From assembly GCF_014635825.1 (NCBI RefSeq), contig NZ_BMDO01000001.1, positions 620,001 to 684,000 of the forward strand: DNA of 64,000 nucleotides, read 5' to 3'. The position numbers and the translations under genes are program-made. Below, piece by piece: positions 60,239 to 64,000 of this stretch. How positions within the stretch are numbered: the first letter of the stretch is position 1; each line of letters begins with the position of its first letter. Origin of the DNA: Mucilaginibacter galii. GTDB taxonomy: Bacteria > Bacteroidota > Bacteroidia > Sphingobacteriales > Sphingobacteriaceae. The notes under the pieces were generated by a model that worked only from the letters and a program-made list of their open reading frames with translations, did no database searches and had not been told where the DNA came from.

Positions 60239-61264
60239 ATGATCAAGAAAGCTAAACAAGTTACTATTTACGATATAGCCAAAACGTTAAACATTTCTGC
60301 GGCTACCGTAAGCAGGGCGCTCACAGGTAACGTTGACGTAAAGTCTGACACGCGCGAAAAGATCCTGAATGCGGCGAGTAACATGGGCTACAGTTCTAAC
60401 AACTTTGCAAGCAATTTAAGAAAGAAGCAGAGCAAGATGATAGGCGTTATTGTACACAGGCTCAACAGTCACTTTTTAGCCGAAACCCTTGCGGGTATTG
60501 AAAAGAGCCTTAATATGGCCGGCTATCACATGATCATTAGCCAGAGTCATGAATCTGTAGCTGCAGAAATTAAGGCAACCAAAGCCATGTTAAAAAACCG
60601 GGTAGACGGCCTACTGGTTTCGCTGTGCTATGATAACGATACCACCAGGCATTTTGACGAATTGATAAACCAGGGCGTACCTGTGGTATTTTTTGACCGC
60701 ACGCCCATTAATGGCGAATATGATCATGTGAAAATAGATAATTTTAAAGCGGCCTATGAGATGACCATGCATTTAATTAGGCAAGGCTATAAACGCATTT
60801 TACACATTACGGCCAGCCAGCGCCGTGATGTATACGCCGACCGCCTTGCCGGTTATAAACAGGCCCTGCAAGATTCAAATATTGCCTTTAACAAAGACCT
60901 TGTACTTGTAACAGACCTTAACCCCGAATACGGAGTTGAAGCGGCTAATTATATTATGAACATGAAAGCCCGTCCCGACGCTGTATTTACCGTGAACGAT
61001 TTTCTTGCGGTGACCTGCATGAAAGCGCTTCAAAAAATGGGAATAAGCGTGCCCCGGGATATTGCCTTTGCTGGTTTTAATAATGACCCCATTAGCAAAT
61101 TGGTAACCCCCTCGCTAACCACCGTAAACTACGACGGTGTAAAAATAGGACAGCTTGCCGCACGCACGCTCCTGAACAAACTCACCGAAAAGATAAACGC
61201 CAAAAGCAACATTGTAATGGCTCATGAACTGGTTGTACGCGAGTCTTCCGTAAAGAAAAACTGA
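60239..61264 (+). CDS. LacI-family transcriptional regulator
   Basis: 341 residues. The N-terminal helix-turn-helix VTIYDIAKTLNISAATVSRALTG (about 8-30) is followed by the hinge-helix region (NASNMGYSSNNFASNLRKKQSKMIGVIVHRLN). A periplasmic-binding-protein-like ligand domain comes next (LAGIEKSLNMAGYHMIISQSHES; NRVDGLLVSL; VPVVFFDRTP; YKRILHIT; PDAVFTVNDFLAVTCMKAL; IAFAGFNNDPISKLVTPSLTTV). It probably senses a xylo-oligosaccharide or sugar and controls the adjacent locus. The palindrome at 50662-50697 is a candidate operator. It is transcribed separately after the terminator at 60142. Confidence 0.94.
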   Translation: MIKKAKQVTIYDIAKTLNISAATVSRALTGNVDVKSDTREKILNAASNMGYSSNNFASNLRKKQSKMIGVIVHRLNSHFLAETLAGIEKSLNMAGYHMIISQSHESVAAEIKATKAMLKNRVDGLLVSLCYDNDTTRHFDELINQGVPVVFFDRTPINGEYDHVKIDNFKAAYEMTMHLIRQGYKRILHITASQRRDVYADRLAGYKQALQDSNIAFNKDLVLVTDLNPEYGVEAANYIMNMKARPDAVFTVNDFLAVTCMKALQKMGISVPRDIAFAGFNNDPISKLVTPSLTTVNYDGVKIGQLAARTLLNKLTEKINAKSNIVMAHELVVRESSVKKN

Positions 61265-61298
61265 CCAATTTCAGGCAACAAACTTTCCCATCCCCATA

Positions 61299-62888
61299 TT
61301 ACGCCACAATAAGGTTATCGGTTATCCTAATCTGCTCCAAAAAATATTCATCGTGCGATACCACCAGCAGCGTACCTTCATATTGATTGATGGCATTGGT
61401 TAATATCTCCACATTCTGCATATCCAGGTTATTGGTAGGTTCATCCAAGGCAATCACATCGGGCGATTGATTCATGATGGTTAACGAACAAAGCATCAGC
61501 CTCATTTTTTCGCCGCCGCTTAAGGCCTTACAGGGCTTGTTCCAATGTGCTTGCGTAAACAGGAAGCGGTTGAGGCGTATCTTAATATCATGCTCCTGCA
61601 GGTTGCCCGCGTTAAAATGCTGAGCCTGCTCATAAACGGTCAAAGCATCGTTTATTAAGGAGTAATCCTGATCTATATAAACAGATTTCACCTCTGCTCT
61701 TTCCATCCCTCCTTGCTGCGGTTGCAAAGCACCAAGTATCATTTTAATGAGCGTAGTTTTACCCGAGCCGTTTGGCCCTTTAATGGCAATACGCTGCCCA
61801 CTGGTTATTTTAAAATCGAGGTTTTGCGGCCACAGCCATTCATGGTTGTACTTAAAATTTACACCAACGGCAGTTGCCAGCACTTTGCCGGTATGAAGCT
61901 TAGAATGGTTAAGATCAACCTTCATTTTATCGGCATCGGGCAATGCAGCACGCAACTGCGTCAGTTCCTGCGAAAGCGACCCCACCTTATCGGCATGAAT
62001 GCCTTTCAATCGCGAGGTGCTCTGCTCCGCATTATTCTTCAGCGTGTTCATTAAAATTTTAGGTAGCCCGGCCTTTTCCTTGAGTTTCTTACCGCGGGCA
62101 TCCAGCTTTTGCTGCCGCTCTAAAGCCTCGCGTTCTACGTCTCTTGCTTTCTTTAACAACTTTTCTTTGCTCTTTAAGGCATGGTTAAAGGCATCGCTCT
62201 CCACGCCTTTCTGTTCCGCGTAAAAGTCGTAATTGCCGCCATACGCAGTAATGCCTCTCTCCCCTATTTCATAAGTTACGTTAAGCAGGTTAAGTAAGGC
62301 ACGGTCATGACTAACTACTAAAAAAGTTTGGTTTGTGGAGCCAATATAACGGTAAAGCAGCTTTCGGCTTTGCGCATCCAAGTGATTGCTCGGCTCATCC
62401 AGCAAAACAATAGCGGGCCGATGGATAGCGATACCGGCCAGGAACACCTTGGTTTTTTGCCCGCCGCTAAGGGTTTGCATGGGCTGTAGCAAATCGATAT
62501 GATCAAGTTCCCAGTAAGCCAAAGCTTCTTTGCAGCGTTCGTCAATGGTCCAATCATCGTTTAGCAGAACAAGGTTTTCCTCGGTTACGTCACCATTGAT
62601 AATAGCCTCTAGGGCGTTTAACTTTTGGGCAATACCCAGGGCTTGCGCAACGGTAAAGTTATTAAACTGGCCAAAGTGCTGAGGCACGTAATAAGGCTTC
62701 GATTCCGTTTTTACCTGCCCACATGCAGGCTCAAGCCGGCCTGCTATCAATTTTAATAAGGTTGACTTTCCTGTGCCGTTATGGCCAACTAAGGCCGCTT
62801 TATCATTTTTGTTAATAACCAGGTTAATACCGGCTAACAACAGATCTTTGTTGGGATGTATATAAGAGAGATCGTGTAGAGTGACCAT
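61299..62888 (-). CDS. ABC-F subfamily ATPase
   Basis: 529 residues with two ABC domains and no membrane segment. ABC1 has Walker A GHNGTGKST (35-43), signature LSGGQKTKVFLAG and Walker B IVLLDEPSNHLD. A charged linker of about 90 residues (EQKGVESDAFNHALKSKEKLLKKARDVEREALERQQKLD) follows. ABC2 has GPNGSGKTT, LSGGEKMRLML and VIALDEPTNNLD. ABC-F proteins act on the ribosome, and some protect against antibiotics. The interdomain linker is fairly long, but whether this is a resistance factor or a housekeeping EttA/Uup-like protein cannot be told. It is convergent with the LacI gene. Start ATG at 62888. Confidence 0.93.
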   Translation of the reverse strand: MVTLHDLSYIHPNKDLLLAGINLVINKNDKAALVGHNGTGKSTLLKLIAGRLEPACGQVKTESKPYYVPQHFGQFNNFTVAQALGIAQKLNALEAIINGDVTEENLVLLNDDWTIDERCKEALAYWELDHIDLLQPMQTLSGGQKTKVFLAGIAIHRPAIVLLDEPSNHLDAQSRKLLYRYIGSTNQTFLVVSHDRALLNLLNVTYEIGERGITAYGGNYDFYAEQKGVESDAFNHALKSKEKLLKKARDVEREALERQQKLDARGKKLKEKAGLPKILMNTLKNNAEQSTSRLKGIHADKVGSLSQELTQLRAALPDADKMKVDLNHSKLHTGKVLATAVGVNFKYNHEWLWPQNLDFKITSGQRIAIKGPNGSGKTTLIKMILGALQPQQGGMERAEVKSVYIDQDYSLINDALTVYEQAQHFNAGNLQEHDIKIRLNRFLFTQAHWNKPCKALSGGEKMRLMLCSLTIMNQSPDVIALDEPTNNLDMQNVEILTNAINQYEGTLLVVSHDEYFLEQIRITDNLIVA

Positions 62889-63044
62889 CTGTATTTCTTT
62901 AAAAGGTTAATAATTGCCTGACCGCCCGAAGCAGCACAGCGTTATTTATGCCTGAAAGAAATGATGAATCACATAAAGAAAGGGATTAATTACCGGTGCA
63001 AATATAGAAAATATTTAGCAATATAGCGGCTGATGTAGGCGTGT

Positions 63045-63108
63045 TGTCTGTCTGAGCCTATCGAAGACCCGTGCGATTGGCTAAGTCTTCGACAAGCTAA
63101 GAGGGACA
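63045..63108. repeat. Inverted repeat TGTCTGTCTGAGCC-type (family B), copy 2
   Basis: TGTCTGTCTGAGCCTATCGA pairs with TCGACAAGCTAAGAGGGACA. It is the second copy of the repeat at 17028-17090, about 46 kb away. With the next repeat it fills much of the 342-bp gap 62889-63230, where no gene is seen. Confidence 0.75.
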
Positions 63109-63118
63109 TAATACCAAG

Positions 63119-63213
63119 CTGTCATCTCGAACGATAGCGAGAGATATTCTTCGAAAGAAAGGTCGGCTACAAACTGCTCGTATCAGATTTCTCGCTATCG
63201 CTTCAAATGACAA
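63119..63213. repeat. Small inverted repeat with termini of the 718-bp element (family C, short form)
   Basis: About 95 bp. The ends TGTCATCTCGAACGATAGCG and CGCTATCGCTTCAAATGACA pair, with GAGAGATATTC / AGATTTCTC further in. The same end sequences bound the 718-bp element at 20047-20764, so this looks like a short form of it. Confidence 0.75.
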
Positions 63214-63230
63214 CACCTAAATTCATCCAT

Positions 63231-64000
63231 CTATTTCTTCTTAAACAAGCTATCCGCTTTCTTTAAAGTTCTCTCCAAGTCAATCCCCTCGCCTAATACA
63301 CCCTTAAACAGGTCTCCTTCTTTTTTTAACCGGGCAACGGTGTTAGAAATGGTAAAATCTTTCATAGTTAAACCGGGCTTTACCTCGTCCCAATGCAGGG
63401 GCATAGAAACCGTGGCACCCGGTTTTGGGCGTAGCGAGTACGGACCGGCAATGGTGGCGCCGGGGCGATTCTGTAAAAAGTCCAGATACATTTTACCATG
63501 GCGATTGGCAATCATGCGCTCCACACTGGTATACTCGGGCAGTTGTTCATTCACAATGTGCACCAGCTTACGGGCAAAGTCCTGCGACTCGTCATACGTG
63601 TACTGCGCCGCCAGCGGGATATAAATATGTAGCCCTGTAGAACCTGATGTTTTAGGGTACGAGAGCAGGCCAAGCGCATCAAGCACTTCTTTTACTTTGA
63701 GTGCCGCCTCTATCACCTGGTCAAAAGTGTTTTTATCGGGGTCGAGGTCTATAACGCAATAGTCGGGGTTGTCGGGCAATTGTATGCGGCTAAACCAAGG
63801 GTTCATTTCAATACAGCCCAAAGTGGCGGCCCATAACAAGGTGGCTTCATCATCTCCAACTAAAAATTCTTTGTGCTTGCCATCGCTGGTGGTATAAGGG
63901 TAAGTTATAGCCCAATCAGGAGCCTTGCCCTTAACATCCTTTTGGTAAAAGCTGGGGCCATGTATGCCACCCGGAAAACGGTTGAGCGATAGCGGCCGGT
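63231..64000 (-). CDS. ligD: LigD-type polymerase/primase domain (5' truncated by window edge)
   Basis: C-terminal 255 residues of a frame that enters from the right edge. Visible are LSLNRFPGGIHGPSFYQKD, YPYTTSDGKHKEFLVGDDEATLLWAATLGCIEMNPW, the catalytic acidic VIDLDPDKNTF, TSGSTGLHIYIPL, and YLDFLQNRPGATIAGPYSLRPKPGATVSMPL. These are the motifs of the LigD polymerase domain of bacterial end-joining repair. Because this domain lies at the C-terminus, the expected order is phosphoesterase-ligase-polymerase, as in Pseudomonas-type LigD, if the gene is a full LigD. A free-standing polymerase domain protein is possible. A ku gene is not in the window. Confidence 0.9.
   Translation of the reverse strand, partial: RPLSLNRFPGGIHGPSFYQKDVKGKAPDWAITYPYTTSDGKHKEFLVGDDEATLLWAATLGCIEMNPWFSRIQLPDNPDYCVIDLDPDKNTFDQVIEAALKVKEVLDALGLLSYPKTSGSTGLHIYIPLAAQYTYDESQDFARKLVHIVNEQLPEYTSVERMIANRHGKMYLDFLQNRPGATIAGPYSLRPKPGATVSMPLHWDEVKPGLTMKDFTISNTVARLKKEGDLFKGVLGEGIDLERTLKKADSLFKKK

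Overview
The window looks like a chromosomal segment of a Bacteroidota organism of the Sphingobacteriaceae type (Mucilaginibacter/Pedobacter-like; inferred, not searched). The reasons are a SusC/SusD polysaccharide locus with a FecI/FecR-type sigma/anti-sigma pair, promoters resembling TAnnTTTG, lipoproteins with Cys-Lys-Lys after the lipobox, a long-form IspG, and many short dispersed GC-rich repeats between genes. No tRNA, rRNA, CRISPR array, transposase or phage gene was seen. Both ends cut genes: leuD on the left and a ligD-type polymerase gene on the right.

Layout. 1-5.1 kb: branched-chain amino acid genes leuD-leuB-(methyltransferase)-leuA-ilvA, with a different dispersed repeat in almost every junction. 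5.1-10.1 kb: an orphan AT-rich gene, a lone ABC ATPase, and a sigma factor / membrane protein / outer-membrane protein operon. 10.1-11.4 kb: a secreted amidohydrolase. 11.4-22.1 kb, minus strand: a heme cluster in transcription order hemA, hemC-hemD fusion, hemB, hemL, a histidine kinase / response regulator / TPR trio, hemE and a HemJ-like oxidase with an extra C-terminal domain. 22.3-31.8 kb: DoxX, an alpha/beta hydrolase, an MBL-fold hydrolase, a PoxB-type pyruvate oxidase, two TonB C-terminal-domain proteins, ispG with in-frame repeat insertions, a P-loop kinase-like protein, a GYF_2-RDD protein and a DUF4159 protein. 32-42.6 kb, plus strand: MoxR ATPase, DUF58 protein, three large membrane proteins and a TldD/TldE pair, closed by a strong terminator. 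42.8-49.7 kb: an unknown secreted protein and overlapping GH35 and GH2 glycosidases. 50-61.3 kb: a xylan-type utilisation locus (sigma, FecR, SusC, SusD, glycan-binding lipoprotein, GH10 xylanase with a nested carbohydrate-binding module, LacI regulator). 61.3-64 kb: an ABC-F ATPase, two dispersed repeats and the ligD end.

How the parts work together. The heme genes cover glutamyl-tRNA to coproporphyrinogen III, plus a candidate protoporphyrinogen oxidase, and enclose a two-component system. In the xylan locus, extracellular GH10 would cut xylan, SusD and the glycan-binding lipoprotein would hold the products, and SusC would import them. The SusC N-terminal STN domain would signal through FecR to the sigma factor. 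A 36-nt perfect palindrome with LacI-operator character lies over the likely sigma promoter, so the LacI protein may be a second input.

The most unusual signal is in the repeats. A CCTCCC-type element abuts start and stop codons with one fixed end toward the gene. It appears to provide Shine-Dalgarno sequence for several genes, stop codons for others, and a 20-residue tail on HemL. A second repeat family sits in frame inside IspG at two places and also upstream of the DUF58 gene.
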